Positions 9,641-19,767 of a stretch of DNA of 64,000 bases are shown in pieces. This DNA comes from Schizochytrium sp. CCTCC M209059 (Eukaryota > Sar > Bigyra > Thraustochytrida > Thraustochytriidae). The first letter of the stretch is position 1. Each line of letters begins with the position of its first letter. Both the position numbers and the translations under genes were made by a program. The DNA lies in the NCBI GenBank assembly GCA_000818945.1, contig KN805371.1, positions 541,994 to 605,993 on the forward strand, read 5' to 3'. The notes under the pieces were generated by a model. It was not told where the DNA came from and searched no databases. It saw only the letters and a list, made by a program, of their open reading frames with translations.

Positions 9641-11270
9641 GTGGCGAAAGAAAATAGAGAATTGTTAGTTGTCCTCTCAAGAGAGGAAAGAGGGAAGATG
9701 GAAGGCCGCGTTGCCAGTGGAGGCCGGGGGGGGGGCCAGCGTCGTTTTCACCCAAGGTGAAAAGAAAGGTGAAGAAAAACAAACAATCCACAGAGGGAGA
9801 GAGAGAGTGAGGAGGGTGGAGAGAGGGCGTCCAACCATCGGTCGCAGCGCCGCACACGCGGCAAGAGTCAAGAGGAAAGGAGACCGCGGTTCGACGCAGA
9901 CGCAGCGACCCGGCGAGCGGAGGCGCGCGTGGCATGTGCAACAGACGTGCAGCGGGCCGGCACAGAGAGAGGCAGAGAGCGCGAGCAGGAAGACGCGGAG
10001 GGAGTGAGCCCGCGCACGCCGAGAGAGAGCAAGAGAGAGGAAGGAGGTCGAGGGAAGAAGCCGAAAAAAAAAAGGATGGGAAGGAAGAAAACGAAAAGAA
10101 AAAGAAAAAGGAAAAACTACAATAAAAATCATGCCAAAAAATAAATCGAGCAGCCAGACGGACGCGCCGTTCAAAACTCCTTCGCGCCCGAATCTCGACG
10201 CCGCTAGCCCGACCCGACCGACCGCCCGAGTCCGGACCGCGTCGCGAAGCCAGGCCCGGCCAAGCGCGCCCAGCCAGCCAGCCAGCCAGCCAAGCAGAGC
10301 GAGCAGCCCCGCGCCTCGCCGCCGCGCTCGCCGCGCCCGCCGCGCTGCTCCACTCTGCTCCGCGCACCTCGCAAGTCTTGTGGCGCCGCATCGCAATCCT
10401 CTCAGCGCTCGCTCGCTCGCTCGCTCCCTCCCTCGCCGCGCCGGCGCGAGCGCGAGCCCGAGCCCGAGCAGGCGCAGGAGACGCCGGAGCCCGTCGCGGC
10501 CAGCGAGACAGGCAGGCAGACAGAGTCCCGGGCAGACAAGGCGGCCAGCCGGCGAGGGCGCGAGCTCGCCCGCGCGGCAAAGCTTAATTAAGCAGGCAGG
10601 CGAGCGGAGAAGACCGCGTTCAACTCCGGCAGCTCGGCGCGCATTCTCGACGCCGTCATCCCAGGCCATATTGGTCTGTCGGTTCATCGTACAACGACAG
10701 CCAGCCAGACCTTCTCCTCTTGAGCAGACGAAGAATCACTCGTGTCGCGTCGCGTCGCGTCGCGTCCGAGTAGCAGCAGCGAAGCAGACCGCGCTCGCGG
10801 CGCCGCTTCTCCTCCTCCTTCTCCTTCTCCTGCTCCTTCTTCTTCTTCTTCTCCCCTCGGTTGTTCTTCCGCCGCCTCGAACGCCGCACGTCGCTCCGCC
10901 TCGCCTCGCCTCGCGCGCAGGCCCTCGGCGCTCGAGCGACGGGTGCTGATCGCGCTCAAGACTGGAGTGAGCAGGCTCCCTCCATCGCTAGGAATCAATC
11001 CACCATCCGCATTCGCACCTTCTTTCTCGGCACGCCCTGAACCCGCTCGCAGGTCGCATCGCAGGGCCCGCCGCCATTGAGCCAAGGGGGCCCAGCCAGA
11101 CCCTCAACAAACAACCAAGAGACAGACAGACTGACATCCGGGACGAACGAGGCACTGACCGAAAGAGGCCAACCAAGATTCCGCCCTCGTCCATCACCGA
11201 CGACGCCGCGGGCCTCGGCTTCGTAGGCAGCGGCGCCAGCATTGCAGGTAGTGGTAGTAGCAGCAGCACC
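9641..11270. other. GC-rich spacer / probable 5' region of the 784-aa gene
   Basis: A purine-rich tract lies at about 10020-10130; GAGC/CAGC/GCTC and CGTCG-type short repeats lie at about 10270-10440 and 10745-10770. Minus-strand frames above 300 codons exist but are Arg/Ala/Leu low complexity with no motif. The last few hundred bases before the Kozak-like CACCATGG at 11268 are probably promoter and 5' UTR. Confidence 0.45.
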
Positions 11271-13625
11271 ATGGGGCTCCAGCAGCGCGAAAACAACGCC
11301 CTCGGCGGCAGCCAGGTCATGCGCGCCTCCGCGGGCGCGTCGAGGACCGCCGCGGGACCCGCCAAGGACCCGCGCACAGAAGACCTTGGCCTCGAAGACA
11401 GCCTCCGCCTTCAGGTCGAACACGCGCAGGTCGCGACCGCCAAACTCAACGCGCTCGAGCGCGCGCAAGTCCTCAAGGATCTGCCCAAGGGCAAGCCCCG
11501 CGAGCAGACCCTCTTGCACCGCATCGACGACGTCGCCAACAGACACAACTTCCCCACCTTTACCGAGCATGATGCCTCGGCACGTCTCGACTTTGAGGAC
11601 ATCCTCCGCCTCCTCCTCGCCTCGCTCCAAGGCCGCTTCGCCTCCGGGGTCCATCGCCAGAAATGCGGGTCCCCCGTACCATTCAACGGCAAGACCGCCG
11701 CCTACGAGACCATCTTTTACGTCTCCAAAGAGCGCAAACTCGCCAAACTTGAGGAGAACGGCGTCGACATTCCCGTGCGCTACCAGGGATTTAACAAGAG
11801 CACCGTTTGGTTCTCAGAGTCCATGCCGCACTGGGGCATTGTCGCGCGTCGCATGCAGCACCAAGCCCGCATGAAGCAGAAACAGGCCCACCTCGAAGCC
11901 GACATGGCCACAAAGTCATCTCTCTTCTTTCATGTCTTTGAGGGCTTCTCCTACGTCCTCCTCCGCCGTGACGACCCGGAAATTGTCATCCCCAAGGCGC
12001 AGCTCGCAAAGTACATTGTCGAGGACGCTGCCAAGATTGTGCACATCTGGCCTCTGGCGCGCTCGCGCGCTGGCCACAACGCGAGTCTCTCGAAAACAGC
12101 AAACGCGCTTCGCGCCTCGGTCGTCCCGCTCGCTTCGCTCTCCGCCGCCATCCCGCCCGCCCGCTACGCGGCCGAGTCCTCCACACCCTCGTCCTTGACG
12201 GACGTCTCTTCGCTCGGCGTTGACGACGGAGCCTCGTCTGCTTCGGGAAAACGCAGCTTCTATGACCTCGACGACCTCGAGCCATCGTCATCAGAGCTCA
12301 ACGACCTTTATGGGTCCTCGAACCGCAAGCGTGGCCGCAAGTCGCAGGGTCTCTACGACCCTCTGCCGGCCACCTCCTCGGTCTTTGGAAACAGCGACGA
12401 CGCGAGCCACGAGTCCTCTTCAGCTCGCCCCATCCCGCCCCCGCCCGCTTCGGCCCCTTTTGGCTCTTTCCAGAACTCGGCCACGCTCGACCTCAACTCT
12501 ATTGCCCTCGACGAGGCCAAGCTTGACGACGAAGATGACGCCAACGCATCCCGCGGATACAGCGCGGCAGGAAACACCAACTACGATGACCCGGCGCTGC
12601 CGCAGCAGGCACAGACGCCCGGGCGGAATGCAGGTGGTAGTGGTTCCGCTGCTGCGAATGGTGAACTCGACGTTTACGACTTTTTCTTTTCCCAGTCGTC
12701 CTTTGCCAACGGAGTCGATGATGATGCGCTGTCTGCGGTGGCCTCTCTCGCTGGGAGCAACGCGCTCGCAAGTCTCTACTCCACCGGTGCAAGCCGACCT
12801 GGGTCGGCCTCGCGTCCCGTCAAGCGCAAGCCGTCGTCGTCCTCCTCGGCGGCCTCTTCTATTATCGTCTCCCTCGCCGCTGCCGATACGCCGAGTTTCG
12901 TCTTTGAGCACAAGTCGAACGACGATAGCACAAGCAGCATTATCAACAACTCGAACAAGCCCATTGCTGCTCCTGCGGGGCCCTCCCCCTTTGCCGCCCC
13001 TGTGCCTGACGCTGAGGAAACCCACAAGTCGCTCTCCGAGGATGAGCTCGTGAGCGATATTGACGGTAGTGCCCTCGCCAAGCACCTTTTGCAGACGCTG
13101 AGCAATGGCATGGATGTGCTTCAGTACGCCAACGATTACTCGCGCATCTGCCACACACTCTTTGAGACGGATGTCCCTCGCTTCCTGCGCCGTGCCATCT
13201 TGCAGCACGACTGCCGGGTTGACCCGGATTTTCTCTACCCGCGCTTCACCAGCTTTGTAGAGGGCATTCCCATTGGAACGGTTCGCGCCGTGGAGGATCC
13301 CGCGCGTCTCGGCCTGCACATGGTTGAGTTCGCAGACGAGACCGCTCGCCACATTCTTCGTCGCAATCCTGTCGGCATGACCAACTTTATCGGTACGCTC
13401 GACCTCTCGGATGCTACTTCGGTCATGGCGCGCTACTACCGCGTTCGCTTTGGAAACTCGCGCGAGTGGTTCCACCGCGTCATCACGATCAATGGCCGGC
13501 AGATTGTGCTCCGCTGCCACTCCAAGGCAAAGTACAAGGATTCGGGCAGTCTTGCATTTGTCACACAAATCCAGGATGTCACGTTTCTGTACCCGGAAAC
13601 CCAGGGTTGCCGCCCTCTCCCCTAA
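11271..13625 (+). CDS. Hypothetical 784-aa protein with possible C-terminal PAS-like fold
   Basis: Uninterrupted ORF starting at a Kozak-like CACCATGG. I do not recognise the family. Residues ~45-280 look folded and largely helical, with blocks such as H-R-I-D-D-V-A-N and L-F-F-H-V-F-E-G-F. Residues ~290-580 are low complexity (Ser, Ala, Pro, Asp), probably disordered, with a basic K-R-x-R-K cluster that could be a nuclear signal. Residues ~600-784 are compact again: helices, then M-A-R-Y-Y-R-V-R-F and I-T-I-N-G-R-Q-I-V-L-R-C-H-S-K-A, ending in alternating beta-like strands. The order F-I-G-T-L-D-L-S-D-A, helix, beta hairpin resembles a PAS domain, but that is inference. There is no signal peptide or membrane segment. 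The 3' end faces the SAC3-domain gene across 341 bp. Confidence 0.75.
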   Translation: MGLQQRENNALGGSQVMRASAGASRTAAGPAKDPRTEDLGLEDSLRLQVEHAQVATAKLNALERAQVLKDLPKGKPREQTLLHRIDDVANRHNFPTFTEHDASARLDFEDILRLLLASLQGRFASGVHRQKCGSPVPFNGKTAAYETIFYVSKERKLAKLEENGVDIPVRYQGFNKSTVWFSESMPHWGIVARRMQHQARMKQKQAHLEADMATKSSLFFHVFEGFSYVLLRRDDPEIVIPKAQLAKYIVEDAAKIVHIWPLARSRAGHNASLSKTANALRASVVPLASLSAAIPPARYAAESSTPSSLTDVSSLGVDDGASSASGKRSFYDLDDLEPSSSELNDLYGSSNRKRGRKSQGLYDPLPATSSVFGNSDDASHESSSARPIPPPPASAPFGSFQNSATLDLNSIALDEAKLDDEDDANASRGYSAAGNTNYDDPALPQQAQTPGRNAGGSGSAAANGELDVYDFFFSQSSFANGVDDDALSAVASLAGSNALASLYSTGASRPGSASRPVKRKPSSSSSAASSIIVSLAAADTPSFVFEHKSNDDSTSSIINNSNKPIAAPAGPSPFAAPVPDAEETHKSLSEDELVSDIDGSALAKHLLQTLSNGMDVLQYANDYSRICHTLFETDVPRFLRRAILQHDCRVDPDFLYPRFTSFVEGIPIGTVRAVEDPARLGLHMVEFADETARHILRRNPVGMTNFIGTLDLSDATSVMARYYRVRFGNSREWFHRVITINGRQIVLRCHSKAKYKDSGSLAFVTQIQDVTFLYPETQGCRPLP

Positions 13626-13966
13626 ATGTACAATCAAAAACGCTTCCTGCCCGGGCAATCATCAACGTGTGCTGCCAGTCAATGTGTGCTGTGCATGTAT
13701 AAGTGCCTAGCTTCTGTGCGGGTTTGTTTGCGGGCATTGTTTTGCATGCATGCATGCATGCGACCGAGGAAGTTCTGCTTTTGCATTAATGGAGAGGTTG
13801 CTGCTGCTGCTGCGGCTGCTGCTGCTGCTGTGCAGCGTACTGGTTGTTATGGCTCGAGTTGACCCTGCCTGTCTTCCGTGAGCCGCCGTCTTTGTTGCCG
13901 CTCCGCTTTGCTTTGCACCGCGTGCTTTTCTTCTCTTCTCTTCCTCCCATTTTTTTTTATAATTCC
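13626..13966. other. Convergent 3' spacer
   Basis: A 341-bp spacer shared by two convergent genes. It holds an ATGC run at about 13745-13762 and a CTG/CGG tract at about 13800-13832. Confidence 0.5.
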
Positions 13967-15526
13967 CTACTTTGCCTGCTGACCATGAGGCGTAAGAACG
14001 TCAATAATTATTTGCAAATCGCTCTCTACACCCCATCCTCCGCTTTGCCAAGCCTTGGCAGCAGCAATGTGTCGATCGAAGGTAGCAGACTTGAACACCA
14101 CGCATGGCGTCTTCGTTTCCGCATGCGGACCTTGGTCGGGCACACAAACTTCAAGACCACAAACCTCGCTTACGTGGCGAACAAATGCCGTCTCCTCCGC
14201 ATCATTGCCGCCCAGCAAGCCCCCCAAAGCATGTGCTACGCGGGACAAAGGCATGGGTTCTCGATGCGTATAGCTCTTGTTCATGACCTCGAGGCCTCGC
14301 GCTGCTACCTCAACCACCACGCCTCGAGCTGCCAAGCGGAGCAGAGGCGACTGTTTACGTAACACGCTCAAGGCGACAGCCGCTCGACGCGTTTCACCTC
14401 GTCGCCACGCTCGCACAAGCTCCAGAGCGCTGCACAGCGCCGGGTGCCGGTGGACACCATCGTGGAGATGGGTCTGCTTATCCTCTTTGACTCCATCTAC
14501 ATCGTCGTTTCCCTTTTCTTCCTCTTGAAGCAAGGGTCTGCATAGCGTCGGCAGCCGCATGGCCAAGTCCGGGTCCGACGCCGCGAGCAAGATTCCCAGC
14601 GCACGCACGTTCGCGCCGAGCTCCGCGTCCCCAGCCAGGTCCTCCACTTCTTGGGCTCTCGTCTTCGTTGCTGACGTCGCCTTCTCGTTTACAGAAAAGG
14701 ACTCGTGCGAAAACGACTCGAGCAGCGGCGTGAGCGCCTGCGAGAGGCGCGCCATGGCCACGGCGGGCGCCGGGCCGAGCGCAGAGGCCGCCGCTTGCGG
14801 GTCTGCCGCAGCTCCTGCAGCTCCTACAGCTGCCGCCGTCGGTGGCGGCCGCGGCGTCTGCGCATGGTACAAAAGCGCTCCCAGGAGCACAAGGGTTTGT
14901 TGCGCCAAGACCTTGCGCAAGGCCGGTGCCTCGAGCAAGCCCTGCACGGCGGCGTCCTGGCGCACGCCGCGGAAGCGGTCGGCCACGAACTCCACGACGC
15001 GCAGCACGCGACCATCGCGCGCCGCGGGGCCTCGCTTGCGCGCAGCGGCCGCGAGCTCGGGAAGCAGCACGTGCCGCACGAGATGCGTATTTGTGCGCAC
15101 CAGCGTTTCCTCGTCGCGCAGCAGCTCCGGCCGCGACGCGAGCTCCATGCCCGCGGCGCTGCGTCGGTACTTCTTCACGCACAGCTCGCGGGACGTCTTG
15201 CGGCCCGTCGCCCTCTCCGCCGTCGCCGCCGCCCACGCCGCCGCCGGCGAGCGCAGCGCCAAAGGAGAAGAAGAAGAAGCGGCGGCGGCGGCGGCGGCGG
15301 CCTCGCCGTGCTCACAATTGTACCCCACCACCTCGAAATCCGCGAGATCGCCCTCGCGCTCCCGCGCCTCCCGCTCGCTCGCCGGGCACATGTCCCTGCA
15401 CAGCGCGCGTGGCCGCCCCGCCGCCCTCGCGTCCCCGCGAGCGTCCGGCCGGCTCCGCGCCGTTGTCCTCGTTGTCGACGTCGTTGTCGATGCTGCTGTT
15501 GATGCTGCTGCCGATCTCCAAGCCAT
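13967..15526 (-). CDS. SAC3/GANP-domain protein
   Basis: About 519 residues if translation starts at the ATG at 15526. Three SAC3 family signatures appear in order: C-R-D-M-C-P-A-S-E-R-E (~residues 43-53; family C-P-x-M-C-P-x-x-E-R), V-K-K-Y-R-R-S-A-A-G (~117-126) and D-R-F-R-G-V-R-Q-D-A-A-V-Q (~182-195; family R-x-x-R-Q-D-x-x-x-Q). SAC3/GANP proteins scaffold mRNA-export (TREX-2) or related nuclear complexes; the short form resembles SAC3D1/THP3-type proteins. The ~240 residues after the signatures are Ala/Leu/Arg-rich and helical, consistent with the PCI-like half. There are internal Ala/Ser runs. The frame stays open upstream through poly-Ser/Thr and the assembly gap, so the true start could lie further upstream; the chosen ATG is the first one outside the low-complexity stretch next to the gap. 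It is head-to-head with PrimPol. Confidence 0.75.
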   Translation of the reverse strand: MAWRSAAASTAASTTTSTTRTTARSRPDARGDARAAGRPRALCRDMCPASEREAREREGDLADFEVVGYNCEHGEAAAAAAAASSSSPLALRSPAAAWAAATAERATGRKTSRELCVKKYRRSAAGMELASRPELLRDEETLVRTNTHLVRHVLLPELAAAARKRGPAARDGRVLRVVEFVADRFRGVRQDAAVQGLLEAPALRKVLAQQTLVLLGALLYHAQTPRPPPTAAAVGAAGAAADPQAAASALGPAPAVAMARLSQALTPLLESFSHESFSVNEKATSATKTRAQEVEDLAGDAELGANVRALGILLAASDPDLAMRLPTLCRPLLQEEEKGNDDVDGVKEDKQTHLHDGVHRHPALCSALELVRAWRRGETRRAAVALSVLRKQSPLLRLAARGVVVEVAARGLEVMNKSYTHREPMPLSRVAHALGGLLGGNDAEETAFVRHVSEVCGLEVCVPDQGPHAETKTPCVVFKSATFDRHIAAAKAWQSGGWGVESDLQIIIDVLTPHGQQAK

Positions 15527-15847
15527 CGTCGTCGTCGTCGTCGTCGTCGACGACGACGAAGAAGAAGAAGACGACGACGACGACGCCGCGCAGCCGCCGC
15601 GGCCGCCGCGTCTGCCGGCGCCGCGCAGCCGGGCCCGCNNNNNNNNNNNNNNNNNNNNNNNNNNNNNNNNNNNNNNNNNNNNNNNNNNNNNNNNNNNNNN
15701 NNNNNNNNNNNNNNNNNNNNNNNNNNNNNNNNNNNNNNNNNNNNNNNNNNNNNNNNNNNNNNNNNNNNNNNNNNNNNNNNNCGCGAAGATGGCGGCGGGG
15801 CCGAGGGCCCCGAGCCCGCGCTCGCGGGATGGGGGACGACAGCGAGG
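15527..15847. promoter_or_regulatory. Head-to-head intergenic region, interrupted by an assembly gap
   Basis: About 320 bp separate the SAC3-domain (-) and PrimPol (+) start codons, so promoters probably overlap. The sequence is GAC/GTC-repeat and GC-rich, and 143 bases are N. No specific promoter motif can be read. Confidence 0.4.
15639..15781. other. Assembly gap (143 N)
   Basis: Run of N flanked on both sides by very GC-rich sequence. Confidence 1.
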
Positions 15848-18193
15848 ATGAAGATGAAGAACTTGAACGTCGACGCCGACGCCGACCGCGAAAACCCGCG
15901 GCGGAGCGGCGGAGGGCCGCACGGAAGGCGCGCCGCGGACACCCCGTCGGACGCCGCGCCCGCGCGAACGTGCGGCGGCGAGCAAAAGGCGCTCGAGAGG
16001 GTTGGCGAGGGCGGCGGCCCGGACCCGGGCGCGACGCCCTTGCCAAGGAGGGCGCGCGCGGCGCGGCGCGGGGACGAGGAGCTGCTGCTCGTCCCGCGCG
16101 AGGCCGTGGAGGACGCCGTGGCAGAGGGGCCCGAGGTGGAATTGCAGCTCTGCACTGGCGAAATATCCCGGGTCCGCCTCGTAGACGCCGCCGCCGCATC
16201 CGCGCTCGTGCGCTGGGCACAAAAGGCCCGCGACAAAGACGAGCTCCACGGCAGCGACGACGGCGATGACGGCCTCCAGAAAGAGGTCATCGGCGATGAT
16301 TCCGGCCTTGGGCCCCGGCACCGGCACAAGGCCGGCATGTCCGCCAGACATCGCGGCGGCAGTGCCAGCGGCAGCGGTAGCAACAGCAGCGGCAACGCCG
16401 CGCAGTCCAGAGGAATTGCCGCCGCGCGGTTCTATGGTCTCGGGCCCTCGGCCGCCGCCGCTGCCGCCCCGGAATCCCAGCAGGAGCTAGGGGCCAACGG
16501 GCGGGTGACAAAACGGCGGCGGGGCGTGGACTACTGCCAGCAGCACCAGGCGCAACAGGCGCAACAGGCGCAACAGGCGCAACAGGCGCAGTGGCACGAG
16601 AAGGAGCTGCGGACGGCCGCATCGACGAGGTCGAGCAGAGACCCAAATTCGTTGCCCATTGAAAGAACTGCGAGCGCCGCGGGACCCGACGAGGCCCGGG
16701 AAATAACAGGGAGAGCTTTACATGACCCTCTTCCTCTGCAGCATCGTTGTGATCCCGCTCTGACAAAACAAACAGCTCTACTTACAAGTCTACCTACGAT
16801 AAGAGCAAAGGCAAGACCAGGCGTAGCAACAGCAAGAGCAGCAGCCGCCGCAGCGGCAGCGGCGGCAGGAACAACCATAATAAGCAGAAGAAGTCAAGCG
16901 GCGGCGGATCGGAGGACACAAGCGACAGCACATTTCGCCCGAAAATTTACCCGCCAGGCGCAGGCGTTCGCGTTCGCGGACTCGTTGCCGCCCGAGGCAG
17001 CGCTGCGAGAGGGCCAGGGATGGGCCCGTCCCGCCGTACTCGCGCTCGAAAATGGGGTTGGCGGCACTCGCGCCTTCATGGTCGCCGGGAGGCGAGACTT
17101 TGTCAAGTGGTATCTAGACACGAACCCGCTCAAGCGACATGTCTACGAGATCATCCGCGAGGGCACGCCGTGCAAGGCCTACTTTGACCTCGAATTCCCC
17201 ATCGGGAGGAACCCAGACGTTTGCGGCGACAAACTCGTCGATGTAGTTATCGCCGCTACGGCCGCAGCCATGCTCGAGCTCTTTGGGGTCGAGCTGCGTC
17301 GGCGCGATTTTGTGGAGCTCGATTCCACCTCGAGCACCAAGTTTTCGCGGCACCTCATCGTCAGCGCCGACAGCGCCAACGGAGGGCCCTTTTTCGCAGA
17401 CAATCGCGCCTGCGGCCGCTTCGTCAACGCCATCTTCGCTGCAGCACGCAAGGACCTTCTCGTCTTCGACAAGGATGGCCAAATTTCTCCCTTCATTGAC
17501 CTCGGCGTCTACACCCGCAATCGCTGCTTCAGACTTTACCTGAGCTCCAAGTATGCCAAACGCACTGTGCTGCTGCCTTGCGAGGGCCGCAACACCTTCC
17601 CGCTCAACGATGCCTCGCGTCAAGGTGTCGCCGCCTTTCTTGAGGCCTCCATGGTCTGCAGCCGACGCGCGCCCGCTGGCCAGCTTGACCCGCGCGTGCA
17701 TCTCCTGCGTCCCCACGTCGCGCTTGACGCTGCCGCCCTGCAGTCAAGACGCCAAAAGGGCCAGCAACAGCAACAGCACCGCGAGCAGCAGCGTCTTGGT
17801 CACGTCCACGGTCACGTTCACGGTTCCGGTCAACACAGTGGCGAGCAGCTAGGACCCTCGCCCTTTCCCGAGGTGGAGGCCTTCGTGCTGCAGCATGCCA
17901 CGGCCGCCCTAGGCCCGCGCGCGAGCAGCCGTCGCGCCGAGACGCGCGCTTGGACCTTGGGCGCGCGCGAGCTGCGGTTCAACCTGCGCCGCACGAGGTT
18001 CTGCCAGCGCGTGCGCCGTGAGCATAGGAGCAACAACGTCTTCTTCACCGTCGACCTCGAGGCCGCCACCTTCTCGCAGGGCTGCTACGACCCAGACTGC
18101 GCACGCGCAGGCTTCCGCACCGACCCCCTCGCGCTTCCGTTTAGCGTTGCTCAGGCCTTGCGCAGCCGCCAAAGCCGCCGCTGCGACTCGCGT

Positions 18194-18229
<36 letters not shown>

Positions 18230-18325
18230 CGACAACAACAACAACAACAACAAAACGAGCAACAAGAGGAGCACCAAAAGGGGCAAAAGCACGATCTTGA
18301 AGAAAAGGATAGCACAAAGACCTAG
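15848..18325 (+). CDS. PRIMPOL: PrimPol: primase-polymerase (archaeo-eukaryotic primase superfamily)
   Basis: PrimPol reprimes stalled replication forks and performs translesion synthesis in nucleus and mitochondria. The 825-residue ORF has the catalytic core from about 365. R-Q-A-Q-A-F (~370) matches the conserved N-terminal block. Motif I is Y-F-D-L-E-F with D447/E449; motif II is S-T-K-F-S-R-H-L with S500/H502; motif III is D-L-G-V-Y-T-R-N-R with D551. These correspond to human D114/E116, S167/H169 and D280. A zinc knuckle follows: C719, H726, C746, C751, with the same 7/20/5 spacing as human C419/H426/C446/C451. Unusual are a ~360-residue low-complexity N-terminal extension (basic, Gln- and Ala-runs) and a poly-Gln tail after the zinc knuckle; no RPA-binding acidic motifs are seen. 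The extension may contain an unrecognised intron, or translation may start at a later ATG. Confidence 0.93.
18190..18262 (+). repeat. CAG/CAA repeat encoding the PrimPol poly-Gln tail
   Basis: An uninterrupted CAG run passes into CAA/ACA units. It encodes a Gln tract broken by single Arg and Asn residues. Confidence 0.85.
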
Positions 18326-18546
18326 TGCAGCTAGTGCAGCTCGTGCTGCAAACGCAAGACCACCACGAGCAGCAGCAACGGCAGCAAGAACAAGAGCAAA
18401 GACAAGGGTGACCCACACAGGCGGCCTAGCAGGCACCTAATTAGGTGAATCAGGGGAGCCAAACCCATATCTGGAGAGCTTGCGAAGACTTGCTCGCTCA
18501 CTTGCTTGCCCGCTTATCCGAGCAAAAAAGGAAGGAGTCCGCTAGC

Positions 18547-19497
18547 ATGAGCGGCGCTGTCGGCAGCACGAGGCTCGCAGGCGCCGGCGGTGGCGGCGGA
18601 CTGGCTAGGCTGGCCGTCGCGCAAATGTGCTCGTCCCGCGACAAAAAAGCCAACCTCGAGGTCGTCCGTAGACTCACGCGGGAGGCCAAGCAGGGCGGCG
18701 CAGGTCTTGTCTGCTTCCCGGAGGCCTTCGAGTTCATGGGCCGCCCCGGCACAAAGGATAGTCTCGAGGCCGCCGAGCTCCTCACGGGCCCGACCATGGG
18801 CGCCCTCAAAAATATTGCCAAAGAGCAAGATATTTGGATGTCCCTTGGTGGCTTCCACGAGCGCCTCGCTGGCCGCGAGGCCGAAGAAGCGCCCGGAAAG
18901 ATCGCCAACACGCATTGCATCATCAATGCGCACGGCGACATTGTCAAAGCTTACCGCAAAATCCACCTTTTTGACGTCGATGTAGATGGCGGCTTCCGCG
19001 AGTCGGACTCGACCCTTGCGGGTGATGCCGTGGCCATCGTCAAAGACACTCCTGTAGGAACACTTGGCGTGACCACGTGCTACGATATGCGTTTTCCCGA
19101 GCTTTATGCCATCCTCCGCGACCAAGGCGCAGACGTCATTCTTGCGCCCTCTGCCTTCATGCCTACGACAGGAAAGGCTCATTGGCACGTGCTTTTACGT
19201 GCCCGCGCGATCGAGACGCAAACATATGTTGTAGCCGCCGCCCAGACAGGTGTTCATAATGCCGAAGATACCGAAGTCCCGCGCAAACGAGAGTCCTTTG
19301 GGCATTCCCTCATCGTTGACCCCTATGGTGCAGTCGTCTGTGATCTTGAGACTACCCCCGAGGCCATCGGCATGGTCGACATCGATGTCGATCGCATGCA
19401 AGAAATTAGACGCGCCATGCCGATTCCTCTCCATCGCCTTCAGTCTGCAAACGTCTTGGCCAGTGCCCGCGCTGCAACAAATGCCACCAATGTCTAA
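18547..19497 (+). CDS. NIT1: Nitrilase-superfamily amidase, NIT1 type (deaminated glutathione amidase)
   Basis: A carbon-nitrogen hydrolase of 316 residues. NIT1 enzymes hydrolyse deaminated glutathione and similar omega-amides as metabolite repair. The Glu-Lys-Cys triad is visible: E59 in F-P-E-A-F-E-F, K138 in Y-R-K-I-H-L-F and C178 in T-T-C-Y-D-M-R-F-P-E-L. The later G-K-A-H-W-H-V-L-L-R-A-R-A-I-E-T-Q motif favours NIT1 over NIT2. Length is normal. The first ATG in the open frame is used (18547); the frame is open from 18445 without another ATG. The short Gly/Ala-rich N-terminus is not a clear targeting peptide. It lies only 221 bp downstream of PrimPol on the same strand, with no functional link implied. 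Confidence 0.93.
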   Translation: MSGAVGSTRLAGAGGGGGLARLAVAQMCSSRDKKANLEVVRRLTREAKQGGAGLVCFPEAFEFMGRPGTKDSLEAAELLTGPTMGALKNIAKEQDIWMSLGGFHERLAGREAEEAPGKIANTHCIINAHGDIVKAYRKIHLFDVDVDGGFRESDSTLAGDAVAIVKDTPVGTLGVTTCYDMRFPELYAILRDQGADVILAPSAFMPTTGKAHWHVLLRARAIETQTYVVAAAQTGVHNAEDTEVPRKRESFGHSLIVDPYGAVVCDLETTPEAIGMVDIDVDRMQEIRRAMPIPLHRLQSANVLASARAATNATNV

Positions 19498-19767
19498 CGT
19501 AACATCACTCTTTTGAACGTAGCTGATACTTCATTTTAGATACCTGTGTACTACGTAAACACTTTTACAAAGACTGCACGTCTCCTCGCTGAGCTCGCCC
19601 TCTTGTCGAAACAGCATTTGCGAACGATCCAGTGCAGAATGTCACATTTATTATGGCCATCAGCAATTCGAGGAGGTCGTGGCCAAGATTCATAGGCCTT
19701 CACTCGGGCTGACTCTGTTTCTCTTTCGAAGCTAGTGCGGCATAGCGATCAGCCACATCCTCTTAAG
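19498..19767. other. Convergent 3' spacer containing a dispersed repeat
   Basis: Spacer between the NIT1 stop and the stop of the minus-strand gene. Most of its right half is repeat copy B. Confidence 0.5.
19680..19762 (-). repeat. Dispersed ~85-bp coding-like repeat, copy B
   Basis: This is the counterpart of 6055-6142. It lies just after the stop codon of the minus-strand gene, so it sits in that gene's probable 3' UTR, yet one frame reads like the protein-like frame of copy A. Confidence 0.6.

Noticed and set aside
9609..10687. Minus-strand frames of 323 and 336 codons
   Set aside because: Two overlapping frames of similar length, both Arg/Ala/Leu/Ser low complexity, start and stop at random positions in GC-rich DNA.
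14559..15851. 430-codon plus-strand frame opposite the SAC3-domain gene
   Set aside because: It is the antisense shadow of the minus-strand gene, and it runs through the N gap.
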